Positions 1 through 8,242 of a stretch of 64,000 bases of DNA are shown here, one piece after another. Made by a program: the position numbers and the translations under genes. Numbering within the stretch: position 1 is the first letter of the stretch; every line of letters starts with the position of its first letter. Below the pieces are notes generated by a model, which saw nothing but the letters and a program-made list of their open reading frames with translations, did not search any database and was not told where the DNA came from. Where the stretch lies: positions 1,612,001 to 1,676,000 of the forward strand of contig NZ_CP101153.1 of NCBI RefSeq assembly GCF_024298825.1, written 5' to 3'. This stretch comes from Haloglomus salinum. Lineage in GTDB: Archaea; Halobacteriota; Halobacteria; Halobacteriales; Haloarculaceae.

Positions 1-137
1 GAGTGGCGCGCCGGTCGGTTGCACGTCCGCGGATAGCGCCCGGGCCCCGACACGCCCGTCGTTCGCGTCGCGTACTTCAATGACCGTCCAGGGACGGGAC
101 AACCGCCAACCGGGGGGAGCGTAGAGTAGGCGTACGA

Positions 138-1145
138 ATGCGACTCGACGCACGAACGACCCTGACGGTGGTGGCGGTGCTCGTCGCCGCGCTGGCGCTG
201 GTCGCGGCGCCCGCGGCCGCTGACGACGACATCGGCATCGCCACCGGTGACGGCATCAACTCGACCATCGACCTGTCGGCCTCGGGTGGCGAGGCCGGCA
301 ACGGCGGCTCCGGGACCCTCGACTGCGAGGGCCAGCCCACGCACCACCAGTGCGACAAGGGCGGTGAGCTGAACAGCGAGGCCGGTTCGCTCACCTACAC
401 CGGCGATACGTACAGCGACGACGACGATACGCGCTTCGGCGGCGGCGACGAGGTCACCGTCGCGGGCCAGGGCGAACAGGCCACCGTCGAGTTCGACTGC
501 GACCTCAGCACGTCGCCCTCGCCGGACGACTGCGCGGTCAACGCCACGTCCTCGCAGGGCGACGCGCCCGGCCCGCTCGGGGAGAGCGGCGAGGAGGACG
601 ACTCCGGTGGCGACGACGGCTCCGGCGGCGCGCCGACCCTCCCGGCCCCCGGCGGTGAGGCACCGGGTACCGCCGACCTCGATGTCGGCCTCTTCCAGGG
701 CGAGGGCATCAACTCGACGGTCGGTGTCGCCTACCAGGGCGGCTCCGGGCCCGTCGCGAGCGACGGCGCAGTCGACTGTATCGGCCAGCCCAGCCACCAC
801 CAGTGTGACAAGGGTGGCTCGCTGACGCTGGGCCCGCTCGGCGTCGCGTACGTCGGTGACAACTACGCGGACGACGACGACATCCGCGTCGGCGGCGGCG
901 ACGAGTTCGTCGTCTCGGCCGGCGGCGAGGAACTGCTCGCCGGCTTCGACTGTGACTTCACCACCTCCCCGTCCCCGGAGACGTGTGACTTCGACCTAGG
1001 CTCCTCGCAGGCCGACGCGCCCGGGCCGCTCGGTCCGGAGGACGGCGAGTTCGACAACGAGGGCGAGGCCCCCGGCGACGAGCGCTCCGAGCAGGGTGAG
1101 GAGAACAGCAACGACCAGAACAACCGGAACGAGAACGCCGAGTAG
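138..1145 (+). CDS. Secreted acidic protein with two Cys-bearing repeats, function unknown
   Basis: I do not recognise a family. The 335-aa product starts with a Sec-type signal peptide (two Arg, then a hydrophobic stretch ending APAAA at about residue 28). The mature part holds two copies of a domain of about 115 residues (about 33-148 and 184-299). Each copy carries a GINST motif, HHQCDKGG, a DDDD loop and a closing DAPGPLG. Cysteines lie at 63, 72, 121, 132 and at 214, 223, 272, 283, so the spacing 9/49/11 is identical in both copies. Cysteines are uncommon in haloarchaeal exported proteins, so disulfide or metal binding in an extracellular domain is likely. The repeats are joined by a Gly/Glu/Ser linker, and the C-terminus is a hydrophilic Asn/Glu tail without a membrane anchor, which suggests release from the cell. 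Confidence 0.8.
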   Translation: MRLDARTTLTVVAVLVAALALVAAPAAADDDIGIATGDGINSTIDLSASGGEAGNGGSGTLDCEGQPTHHQCDKGGELNSEAGSLTYTGDTYSDDDDTRFGGGDEVTVAGQGEQATVEFDCDLSTSPSPDDCAVNATSSQGDAPGPLGESGEEDDSGGDDGSGGAPTLPAPGGEAPGTADLDVGLFQGEGINSTVGVAYQGGSGPVASDGAVDCIGQPSHHQCDKGGSLTLGPLGVAYVGDNYADDDDIRVGGGDEFVVSAGGEELLAGFDCDFTTSPSPETCDFDLGSSQADAPGPLGPEDGEFDNEGEAPGDERSEQGEENSNDQNNRNENAE

Positions 1146-1208
1146 CGCGCCCCGCGGCTCCGTTCTTGTCGGATATTCATGGGTTCGCCACGCGGGAGTC
1201 CAGCGAGC

Positions 1209-2117
1209 GTGGGCACACTGGGCCGGACCGTGTCAGCCTTTCCGCTCGCTCCCGGACGGCCGTGTGTGTTCGGAGAAGATGTCACTCCGGCCACGACGGT
1301 GCTCGGTCCCGGCGACGATGCCGACGTGGCCATCGTGGGGGGCGTCCACGGTGACGAGCCGAGCGGTGTTCGCGCCGTGCGGCAGGTGATCGAGTCCAAC
1401 CCCGACCTCCAGCGCCCGGTGAAACTCGTGGTGGCGAACCCGCCCGCAGTGGCCAGCCACCGTCGCTACCTCGATGCCGACATGAACCGGGTGTTCCCCG
1501 GAGATCCCGACAGTGGGGCCCGTGAACGCCGGCTCGCGGCCGCGCTCCTCGCGGAGATCGACGACTGTGGTCCGGTGCTCTCGATCCATTCGACCCACTC
1601 CTTCGACGACCCCATCGCGTTCGTCTCACGGTCGTATCCCCCCGTCCAGGAGCTGGCCGCACGCCTTCCGATACCGCACATCGTCGATCCGACGCCCTGT
1701 ATCGAGGGGTCGCTCCCGACCGCTGCCCCCGTCATCAGCATCGAGGCGGGGCGACAGCTCACCGAGGAGGCCACGGAGAACGCCACCGGGATCGTCGAGG
1801 CGTTCCTCCGGCTGGTCGACGTGCTCCCCGAGGAGCCGACTGGTGGCGACTCGACCTACTACACGGTGACCGACGCGGTCTCGCAACCGTCCGGCCCCGA
1901 CTACGAGCTACTCGTGGAGAACTTCGAACGAGTCTCCGAGGGGAGTACCGTCGCCCAGAGTGCCACTGAGGAGTACGTGGCCGACGAGCCGTTCGTCCCG
2001 ATCCTCATGTCCGAGACCGGGTACGACGATCTCCTCGGGTACCGTGGCGAGACCGCCGGCGAGTCGCTGTCTGCCGCCCGCGATACCTGGGGTGTCGACC
2101 GTCCGTCGGACGGTTGA
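1209..2117 (+). CDS. Succinylglutamate desuccinylase/aspartoacylase family protein
   Basis: A zinc-dependent M14-like amidohydrolase of the AstE/AspA family, whose members hydrolyse N-acyl amino acids. The zinc-site signature GGVHGDEPSG gives the His and Glu ligands (about H47 and E50 from this start). The DMNRVFPG motif typical of aspartoacylases follows, then a later SIHSTHS that probably gives the third ligand. Substrate is not predictable from sequence. The GTG at 1209 was chosen because a TATA-like GATATTC lies about 30 bases upstream; an in-frame ATG at 1179 would add 10 residues (MGSPRGSPAS) and would overlap that box. The gene stands alone between the secreted protein and a convergent SDR gene. 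Confidence 0.78.
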   Translation: MGTLGRTVSAFPLAPGRPCVFGEDVTPATTVLGPGDDADVAIVGGVHGDEPSGVRAVRQVIESNPDLQRPVKLVVANPPAVASHRRYLDADMNRVFPGDPDSGARERRLAAALLAEIDDCGPVLSIHSTHSFDDPIAFVSRSYPPVQELAARLPIPHIVDPTPCIEGSLPTAAPVISIEAGRQLTEEATENATGIVEAFLRLVDVLPEEPTGGDSTYYTVTDAVSQPSGPDYELLVENFERVSEGSTVAQSATEEYVADEPFVPILMSETGYDDLLGYRGETAGESLSAARDTWGVDRPSDG

Positions 2118-2166
2118 TGCGGCCCCGGAGCTGGTCCACCAGTCCCCGCGCCCCCGGCCGGCGCCG

Positions 2167-2898
2167 CTACGCGAACAGCCGCCGCTTCAGCACGTCGGGC
2201 ATAAGCCCGATGAGCCCCGCGACCAGCCACCAGCGCCGGGTGACGTACGCGTGGCGCTTCCCCCGCCGGACCGCCCGATATATCTGCGCGGCCGCGGTTT
2301 CGGGCGAGCACATCCAGAAGGTCCCGCCGGCCATCTCCGTGTCGACGAAGCCGGGCTCGATGGTCGTCACGTCCACGTCGGCGTCCAGATTCCGGGCCCG
2401 GTAGCGGAGGCTGTCGCAGTAGTTCGAGACGAACGCCTTCGACGCCGGGTACGCGGGGATGGCGCCGTTGGCCATGTGCGCGGCGACCGAGGAGATGCCG
2501 ACGAGGTGGCCGTGGCCCTGGCTCTCGAAGCGGTCCATCGCAGCCGTCGCCAGCGCCGTGAACCCACGGACGTTCACGTCGATGGTCTCGCGCTCGACCT
2601 CCCAGTCGAGGTCGCGGTTCTCGCGGCCGACGCCGGCACAGAGCACCACCACGTCCACGTCGCCCATCGCGTCGGCGACCTCGTGGAACCCCTCGCGGGC
2701 GTCCGCGAGGTCGGTCACGTCCATCTTCGCGACGTAGGCTTTCGTGTCGAGCTGGTTCCCGATGAACTCCAGCTTCTCGCGCCGGCGGGCTGTCAGGCCG
2801 ACCTCGTAGCCGTGGGCGGCGAACTCGCGGGCCAGCGCCTCCCCGATGCCCGAGGAGGCGCCGACCACGATGGCCGATGGCGGGTCGTCGTCGTGCAT
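2167..2898 (-). CDS. SDR family oxidoreductase
   Basis: Classical short-chain dehydrogenase/reductase of 243 aa. The Rossmann motif GASSGIG is at residues 13-19, the NAG-equivalent CAG at 87-89, the catalytic Ser in GISSVAA at about 136-137 and the YxxxK pair at Y150/K154. The C-terminal region (GKRHAYVTRRWW... then a hydrophobic stretch ending KRRLFA) resembles membrane-associated SDRs acting on lipid or acyl substrates, but substrate and coenzyme preference cannot be read. The start is the ATG at 2898 (MHDDDPPSAIVVGAS); the open frame continues upstream but translates there to low-complexity Arg/Pro sequence. It is divergent from fttA. Confidence 0.85.
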   Translation of the reverse strand: MHDDDPPSAIVVGASSGIGEALAREFAAHGYEVGLTARRREKLEFIGNQLDTKAYVAKMDVTDLADAREGFHEVADAMGDVDVVVLCAGVGRENRDLDWEVERETIDVNVRGFTALATAAMDRFESQGHGHLVGISSVAAHMANGAIPAYPASKAFVSNYCDSLRYRARNLDADVDVTTIEPGFVDTEMAGGTFWMCSPETAAAQIYRAVRRGKRHAYVTRRWWLVAGLIGLMPDVLKRRLFA

Positions 2899-3077
2899 AC
2901 GCCGGCGCTGGCGCCCGCCCTGTGTCAACCCCTCGGAATCCGTCGCTCCCCGTGGCCCGCTGCTCCCCAGCCCGTTCGGCGGAGCTGGGGGTCGGCCTGT
3001 TCGAATCTCGGGACGGGACTGTTCGGATTCCGGGGCGGCCCCGAGACACACCGGAGCCACCACGCGTCTCAAAAGTG

Positions 3078-3084
3078 TTATAAT
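3078..3084 (+). promoter_or_regulatory. Candidate TATA box upstream of fttA
   Basis: TTATAAT stands out in a GC-rich 267-base divergent spacer. It would place a transcript start near 3108 and give fttA a leader of roughly 58 nt. The box is nearly symmetrical and could also serve the SDR gene on the other strand with a long leader. Confidence 0.35.
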
Positions 3085-3165
3085 GTGGGGCCGCGGAGAA
3101 GCCAGTATCGCCCGGTTCGAGGGCGTCGTTTCTCCGGTTGGCGGCCTCGCACGGCGCACCTATCC

Positions 3166-5070
3166 ATGCACGAAGGAACCCTCAGTGAGTACCGTACGCA
3201 GTTACGCGAGGAACTCCCCGCGGACGCAGACCTCGACGACATCCGGTTCGAAGGCCCGGAGCTGGTCGTCTACACCAGTACGCCGGACGTGTTCGCCAGG
3301 GACGACCGGCTCGTCGGTCGACTGGCCAGTACCCTCCAGAAACGCCTGACCATCCGGCCGACGGCGGACGCCCGCAGCACCCGGAGCGAGGCCGAGACCA
3401 TCATCAGGAACGCCCTCCCCGAGGATGCTGGCCTGCGCGACATCGAGTTCCACCCCGAGACCGGCGAGGTGCTGATCGAGGCCGAGAAGCCGGGACTGGT
3501 CATCGGCCGTGGGGGTGAGACCAAACGCCAGATCGCCTCCGAGGCTGGCTGGACCGTCGAGGTCGTCCGGACCCCGCCGATGGAGTCCGATACCGTCGCG
3601 AACGTCCGGAACTACCTCACCCGTGAGCGGGCCGACCGCCGCGAGTTCCTCCAGCGCGTCGGCGAGAGCATCCACACCGGCTCGTCGGACCCGGAGTGGG
3701 TCCGCATCTCGACGCTGGGCTGCTGTCGGGAGGTCGGACGGGCCAGCTTCGTCCTCAGCACGGCCAACACGCGCATCCTCATCGACTGTGGCGACAAGCC
3801 CGGCGCCGAGGGCGAGGTCCCCTACCTCCAGGCGCCGGAGGCGATGCCGCTGACCGATATCGACGCGGTCGTGCTGACACACGCCCATCTGGACCACTCG
3901 GCGCTCCTCCCCATCCTGTTCAAGTACGGCTACGACGGACCGATCTACCTCACCGAGCCGACACGGGACCTGATGGGACTGCTCCAGCTCGACTACCTGG
4001 ATGTCGCCTCCAAACAGGGCCGTTCGCCCCCCTACGACTCCCTGATGGTCCGGGAGGCGCTCAAGCGGACCATCCCCGTCGAGTACGGCGACGTGACCGA
4101 CATCGCGCCGGACGTGAAGCTCACGCTGCACAACGCCGGTCACATCCTCGGGAGCGCGTCGGCACACTTCCACGTCGGCGACGGCTTCCACAACGTCGTC
4201 TTCTCCGGCGACATCCACTACACGGACACCCGGCTGTTCAACGGCGCCGACAACGACTTCCCCCGCTCGGAGACGCTGGTGATGGAGTCGACCTACGGCC
4301 GCCGGGGCGACTACTCGACCGACCAGGAGGACGCCGAGCGGAAGCTGGTCGATATCATCGGCGAGACGCTCGACGGGGACGGAACGGTCGTCATCCCGGC
4401 GTTCGCGGTCGGGCGCTCCCAGGAGATGCTGCTCGTCCTGGCCGACGCGATGCGAACCGGCGACCTCCCGACGGTGCCGGTCTACCTCGACGGGATGATT
4501 CGCGAGGCGACCGCCATCCACACCGCCTACCCCGAGTACCTGCGTGACGGGCTCCGCGAGCGCATCCTCTACGAGGACGAGAACCCGTTCCTGGCCGACC
4601 AGTTCCAGCACGTCGACGGTGGGTCGGACCAGCGCCAGGAGATCGCCGACGGCGAGCCCGCGATCGTCCTCTCGACCTCGGGGATGGTGACCGGCGGTCC
4701 CATCTTCTCCTGGCTCGACCTGCTCGGCACGGACCCGGCCAACACCCTCGTCTTCGTCGGCTACCAGGCCGAGGGCACGATGGGGCGACGCATCCAGCAG
4801 GGCCGACGCGACGTGCGACTCCCCCGCTACGACGGCGGGGAGTCCCGGGTCACCCTCGAACTCCAGGTCGAGGACGTCAGTGGGTTCTCGGGCCACGCCG
4901 ACCGGCAGGGGCTGGAGAACTACGTCCGGACGATGTCCGACCGCCCGGAGCGGGTCCTCTGTGTCCACGGCGACGAGACGGCGACCAACCAGTTCTCCTC
5001 GGCGCTGTACGAGGAGTTCGGGATGGCGACCTACCAGCCGCGCAACCTCGAGACGTTCCGATGCGACTGA
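3166..5070 (+). CDS. fttA: Transcription termination factor FttA (aCPSF1), KH-metallo-beta-lactamase-beta-CASP RNase
   Basis: Archaeal homologue of the CPSF73 nuclease. The family cleaves nascent RNA at 3' ends and terminates transcription together with RNA polymerase and Spt4/5. The 634-aa length matches the family. N-terminal KH domains (about 20-140, with GxxG as GRGG near 114-117) precede the metallo-beta-lactamase domain. Its zinc motif HAHLDH (H239, H241, D243, H244) and the later HNAGHILGSAS are intact. The beta-CASP part carries STYG, PAFAVGRSQE, LSTSGMVTGGP and SGFSGHADR, and ends with VLCVHGDE. The ATG at 3166 begins the conserved MHEGTLSEYR; open frame further upstream is GC-rich shadow. 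It is convergent with uspA. Confidence 0.93.
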   Translation: MHEGTLSEYRTQLREELPADADLDDIRFEGPELVVYTSTPDVFARDDRLVGRLASTLQKRLTIRPTADARSTRSEAETIIRNALPEDAGLRDIEFHPETGEVLIEAEKPGLVIGRGGETKRQIASEAGWTVEVVRTPPMESDTVANVRNYLTRERADRREFLQRVGESIHTGSSDPEWVRISTLGCCREVGRASFVLSTANTRILIDCGDKPGAEGEVPYLQAPEAMPLTDIDAVVLTHAHLDHSALLPILFKYGYDGPIYLTEPTRDLMGLLQLDYLDVASKQGRSPPYDSLMVREALKRTIPVEYGDVTDIAPDVKLTLHNAGHILGSASAHFHVGDGFHNVVFSGDIHYTDTRLFNGADNDFPRSETLVMESTYGRRGDYSTDQEDAERKLVDIIGETLDGDGTVVIPAFAVGRSQEMLLVLADAMRTGDLPTVPVYLDGMIREATAIHTAYPEYLRDGLRERILYEDENPFLADQFQHVDGGSDQRQEIADGEPAIVLSTSGMVTGGPIFSWLDLLGTDPANTLVFVGYQAEGTMGRRIQQGRRDVRLPRYDGGESRVTLELQVEDVSGFSGHADRQGLENYVRTMSDRPERVLCVHGDETATNQFSSALYEEFGMATYQPRNLETFRCD

Positions 5071-5120
5071 CCGCCGGTCACCGGCGACCCCAGCGATGTG
5101 GAGCGGTCTACGGGGTCAGG

Positions 5121-5564
5121 TCACGCCGCCTCCTCGTCGTCCGCGGCGTCGGCGTGCCGGACCGTCAGCACCGGCGCCGGCGAGAGCCGGACCACGCGCT
5201 CGGCGACGCTCCCCAGCAGCGCGTGTGAGAGGCCCGTCCGGCCGTGGGTCCCCATCACGACGAGGTCGATGTCGTTCCGCTTCGTGTAGTCGAGGATGGC
5301 CCGGTGTGGCGACCCGCGGGCGACGGCGGTGTGGACACGCAGGTTCCGCAGCCGCTCGGCGGCCTCGTCGACGACGTCCTCGCCGTGCCGTTCGAGTTCC
5401 TCGAGTACGTCCCCGGCGGTCGGTGTCGGCGCGATGGCGGGCGACTCCGTGACGTACAGCAGGTGGACCGCGGCGTCGTGGTCGGCAGCCAGTTCGGCGG
5501 CGTGGTCCAGCGCGGCCGTGGCCGCCTCGCTCCCGTCGGTCGGGACCAGGATGGTGTCGTACAT
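5121..5564 (-). CDS. Universal stress protein UspA family
   Basis: A 147-aa single Usp domain beginning MYDTILVPTDGSEAA and ending with the ATP-binding signature G-2x-G-9x-G-S (GTHGRTGLSHALLGS), so it belongs to the nucleotide-binding class. Usp proteins form dimers and are linked to stress survival; the specific role is unknown. The start is the internal ATG at 5564 rather than upstream ATGs because it matches the conserved Usp N-terminus. A short Asp/Glu/Ala tail is typical of halophiles. The tandem hydrolase genes lie upstream on the same strand, 145 bases away. Confidence 0.9.
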   Translation of the reverse strand: MYDTILVPTDGSEAATAALDHAAELAADHDAAVHLLYVTESPAIAPTPTAGDVLEELERHGEDVVDEAAERLRNLRVHTAVARGSPHRAILDYTKRNDIDLVVMGTHGRTGLSHALLGSVAERVVRLSPAPVLTVRHADAADDEEAA

Positions 5565-5709
5565 GGCCGGACTACCGATGGCCGGGGCCGAAAGTGTAGG
5601 GGTGGGTCCCGGATGCCGGGAACCGCCCGCCGACGCTGGATGGGGGACACCGAGCGACTCCGGTCTCGTCTCCGTCAATCGAGGAAGGAGTACCAGCTCG
5701 GGTCGGGCG

Positions 5710-8148
5710 CTAGTCGGCTTCGCCGGGCTGCCCGGCCGTACCGGCGTCGTCGGGGTGAGGGTTCACGAGCGGGCCGAGGTCGATGGTGGTGTCGCCCTCG
5801 ACCACCTCGACTGTCTCCCGGCCGAACGAGCCCGCGAGCATCAGCTCGGCGAGCCCGTCGCTCCGGACGATGAGTGTGAGGTCCTCGTCCGGTTCCAGCC
5901 CGGCCTCCTCGATCCACAGCGTGACGGCGTCGACGTTCTCCAGCTTGATGTGGAGCTCGTTGGCCTCGTCGTGGACGTGCTCGAAGTCGACCCACTTGGT
6001 GCCCTTCGTGATGCGGGTCTGCGGGTTGCTGCCGGTCTCCCGGAAGCTCTCGGAGACCGCCTTGTCGTACCCCTCGGCCAGCGAATGGGCGTCCACGAGG
6101 CCGCCTTCCTCCTGGTCGCGGACGCGGATGTCGCTCACCCAGTAGGCCTTGTCGTGGGCGAGGCCGAGCGCGGGCTCGTCGAACTCGGGGTCGCGCCGGT
6201 AGGTGACCCGTGTCGGACCGCGCTTGACGTGGCCGCGGGCGAGGAACTCGGGGGCCCGGTTCCACTGGTCACGGACCGCGAGCATCAGGTGGCCCGCCGC
6301 CGGGAAGATATCGAGCTGGTGGCGGTAGCCGTGTTCCTTGAGCTTCCGGCTGTAGTTGATGGGCCCCAGCACCGGCACCAGCTCGTCGATGCCGCCGTTC
6401 CACAGCAACATCGGGATGTGCCGGAGGTTGTCCGAGAGCTCCATCGCGTTCTCCTGGTGGGTGGTAAAGAGGGTGAGGAACTCCCCGCCGCCCCGTCCGC
6501 CGAGCAGGCCCTGGGTCAACAGCGGCGGCGACTGGACGAGCCCGGACGAGGGCCCCTCCAGCGGGTCCTCGGAGGGCGGCGCCACGACCGAGAAGCCCCG
6601 CGCGAACAGGTCGGGGTACTTCGCCGAGAGGATCTGCGTGCCGAACCCGCCCATCGAGTAGCCCGACACCGTCACCTGGTCGCGGTCGATCTCGTAGCGC
6701 GTCTCGAGGTCGCGCCACGCCTCGAACACGTCGACCTCGCCCTCCTTGCGGTACCAGCGCCCCGGCCCCCGGGCCTGTGGCATCAGGACGATGCCGTCCT
6801 GCTCTTTCGCGATGCTCTCGACGAGCCCGGGCATGAAGACGCTGTACTCGTTGTAGTTACAGCCCAGCGAGTGCAGCATCAGCGTCATCGGCGCTGGTTC
6901 GTCGGGGTCGTGCTCGGGCGGGACGTACGCGCCGTACGGCTGGAGCCGGCCCCAGAACACGTCGTTGTAGGGGTCGGTCCCCTGGCGGCCGTAGTCGTAC
7001 CGGGAGGGGTACAGCAGCGTCAGGTAGCCCGTCTTCGGGACGCGGCTGTCGTCCAGCCCCGAGCGCAGTTTGGCGAAGTCAAGGTCCGTGTGGAACCGCG
7101 AGATGTCCCGCTCGGCCAGGGCGCGGGCCTGGCCGTACTCGCGCCAGTTCCCCCGGCCGATGGTCCGCGGGAGTTCGCCGTCCAGTGCGGCTGTCACCTC
7201 GTCGACCGCCGAGTCCAGCCCCGGGATGGGGGTCACCCGGCTCAGCGTTCCCGTCAGGAGCCGTGGGAGCCCACCCACCAGCACGTTCCGGAACGCCTGG
7301 CTCAATCCCAGCAGGTTCAGCTCCTCCTCCTGGAGCGGCTCGTCGAACCGGAACCCCACGTTGAACACCGGCGGGGGATTCGAGGAGGGCCGGGCGCCAC
7401 CGGGCAGGTCGTCGGTCGGGTTCTCGCGGGGCTGTTTGAACTGCTCCCCGTCGGGGTCCCACAGCCCCGTCACGCAGTAGTGGCGCCAGGTCTCGACGCC
7501 CGGGTCCAGCGGGACCCGGACCTCGATCTGGTTGCGCTCGACGTCGACACTGACGCGGTCGTCGTCGAGACGCTCGCCGTCCAGCTCGGCGCCGGTGCCC
7601 CACGTCACGAGGACGTGGTCGGCGGGGGCGCCCAGGTCGCCCAGGCCGTACCCCCAGTCGCTCGACCCGTCGACGGGGCCACCCGACGCCGTCGTGTCGA
7701 TGCCGACCGCGACGGCGGTCAGGTCGGGTTCGGCCATCGCGTTCAGCGTGAAGCGGTAGACGATCTCGTCGCCCTCGTCCGGGTCGGCGTCGACCCGGGC
7801 GCGGAACTCCAGCAGGTCCGCGCAGTTGAACGCGTAGCGGTGGTGGTCGTTGGGGTAGAACAGGTCGCCGGTGGCCGGCGAGAAGCTCCCGTAGGCGCTC
7901 TGGGTGTTCTGCGGCGCGCGCGACAGCACGGAGCGCTGGTCGGCACCGTGGTCGTCGAAGACGTAATCCTGGTAGAGGTACTCGCCGTCGTCGTACGCGG
8001 CGGCGCCACAGACGAGTAGCGGGTCGGCCTCCCAGCCGGGGCCGTTCTCCAGCGGCGGCGGGGTCGGGTTCGACCCGTACAGCGCGTCCGGCCCCGGCCG
8101 CGGTGAGGTGGTCGGCAACTCGGCCGAGTCGCCGTGGTCCTCGGACAT
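5710..8148 (-). CDS. Large alpha/beta hydrolase (prolyl-oligopeptidase/esterase-like), paralogue 1
   Basis: An 812-aa protein. The N-terminal third (about 80-260) is beta-rich with FRARVDADPDEGD and a DWGYGLG motif, resembling the beta-sandwich modules of secreted hydrolases. The middle segment is family specific. The alpha/beta-hydrolase domain follows: MLHSLGCNYNEY (oxyanion side), the nucleophile elbow GYSMGG with Ser498, and later FPAAGHLML supplying the probable catalytic His. A C-terminal beta domain of about 140 residues follows. Peptidase or esterase activity is inferred only from the fold. No signal peptide is visible: the N-terminus MSEDHGDSAELPTT is hydrophilic, and the frame upstream of 8148 gives no convincing export signal. 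The gene just upstream is a full-length paralogue, so this is a tandem duplication. A possible TATA (TTTACAG, minus strand, 8172-8178) lies about 27 bases before the ATG. Confidence 0.75.
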   Translation of the reverse strand: MSEDHGDSAELPTTSPRPGPDALYGSNPTPPPLENGPGWEADPLLVCGAAAYDDGEYLYQDYVFDDHGADQRSVLSRAPQNTQSAYGSFSPATGDLFYPNDHHRYAFNCADLLEFRARVDADPDEGDEIVYRFTLNAMAEPDLTAVAVGIDTTASGGPVDGSSDWGYGLGDLGAPADHVLVTWGTGAELDGERLDDDRVSVDVERNQIEVRVPLDPGVETWRHYCVTGLWDPDGEQFKQPRENPTDDLPGGARPSSNPPPVFNVGFRFDEPLQEEELNLLGLSQAFRNVLVGGLPRLLTGTLSRVTPIPGLDSAVDEVTAALDGELPRTIGRGNWREYGQARALAERDISRFHTDLDFAKLRSGLDDSRVPKTGYLTLLYPSRYDYGRQGTDPYNDVFWGRLQPYGAYVPPEHDPDEPAPMTLMLHSLGCNYNEYSVFMPGLVESIAKEQDGIVLMPQARGPGRWYRKEGEVDVFEAWRDLETRYEIDRDQVTVSGYSMGGFGTQILSAKYPDLFARGFSVVAPPSEDPLEGPSSGLVQSPPLLTQGLLGGRGGGEFLTLFTTHQENAMELSDNLRHIPMLLWNGGIDELVPVLGPINYSRKLKEHGYRHQLDIFPAAGHLMLAVRDQWNRAPEFLARGHVKRGPTRVTYRRDPEFDEPALGLAHDKAYWVSDIRVRDQEEGGLVDAHSLAEGYDKAVSESFRETGSNPQTRITKGTKWVDFEHVHDEANELHIKLENVDAVTLWIEEAGLEPDEDLTLIVRSDGLAELMLAGSFGRETVEVVEGDTTIDLGPLVNPHPDDAGTAGQPGEAD

Positions 8149-8242
8149 AGCCGTCCCTTTACGTACGCAACTGTAAACCTGTTTCCTTGTTCCCGACGGT
8201 GGGTTTATATCGTGGCGCCGGTCGGGGCGGGATGGCTCCCGC

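Noticed and set aside
3202-4968. Open frame of 588 codons antisense to fttA
   Set aside because: FttA motifs are complete on the plus strand; the antisense frame shows no family.
5296-8019. Open frame of 907 codons on the plus strand opposite the first large hydrolase
   Set aside because: The minus-strand gene has a paralogue next to it with conserved catalytic motifs, so the plus-strand frame is a shadow.
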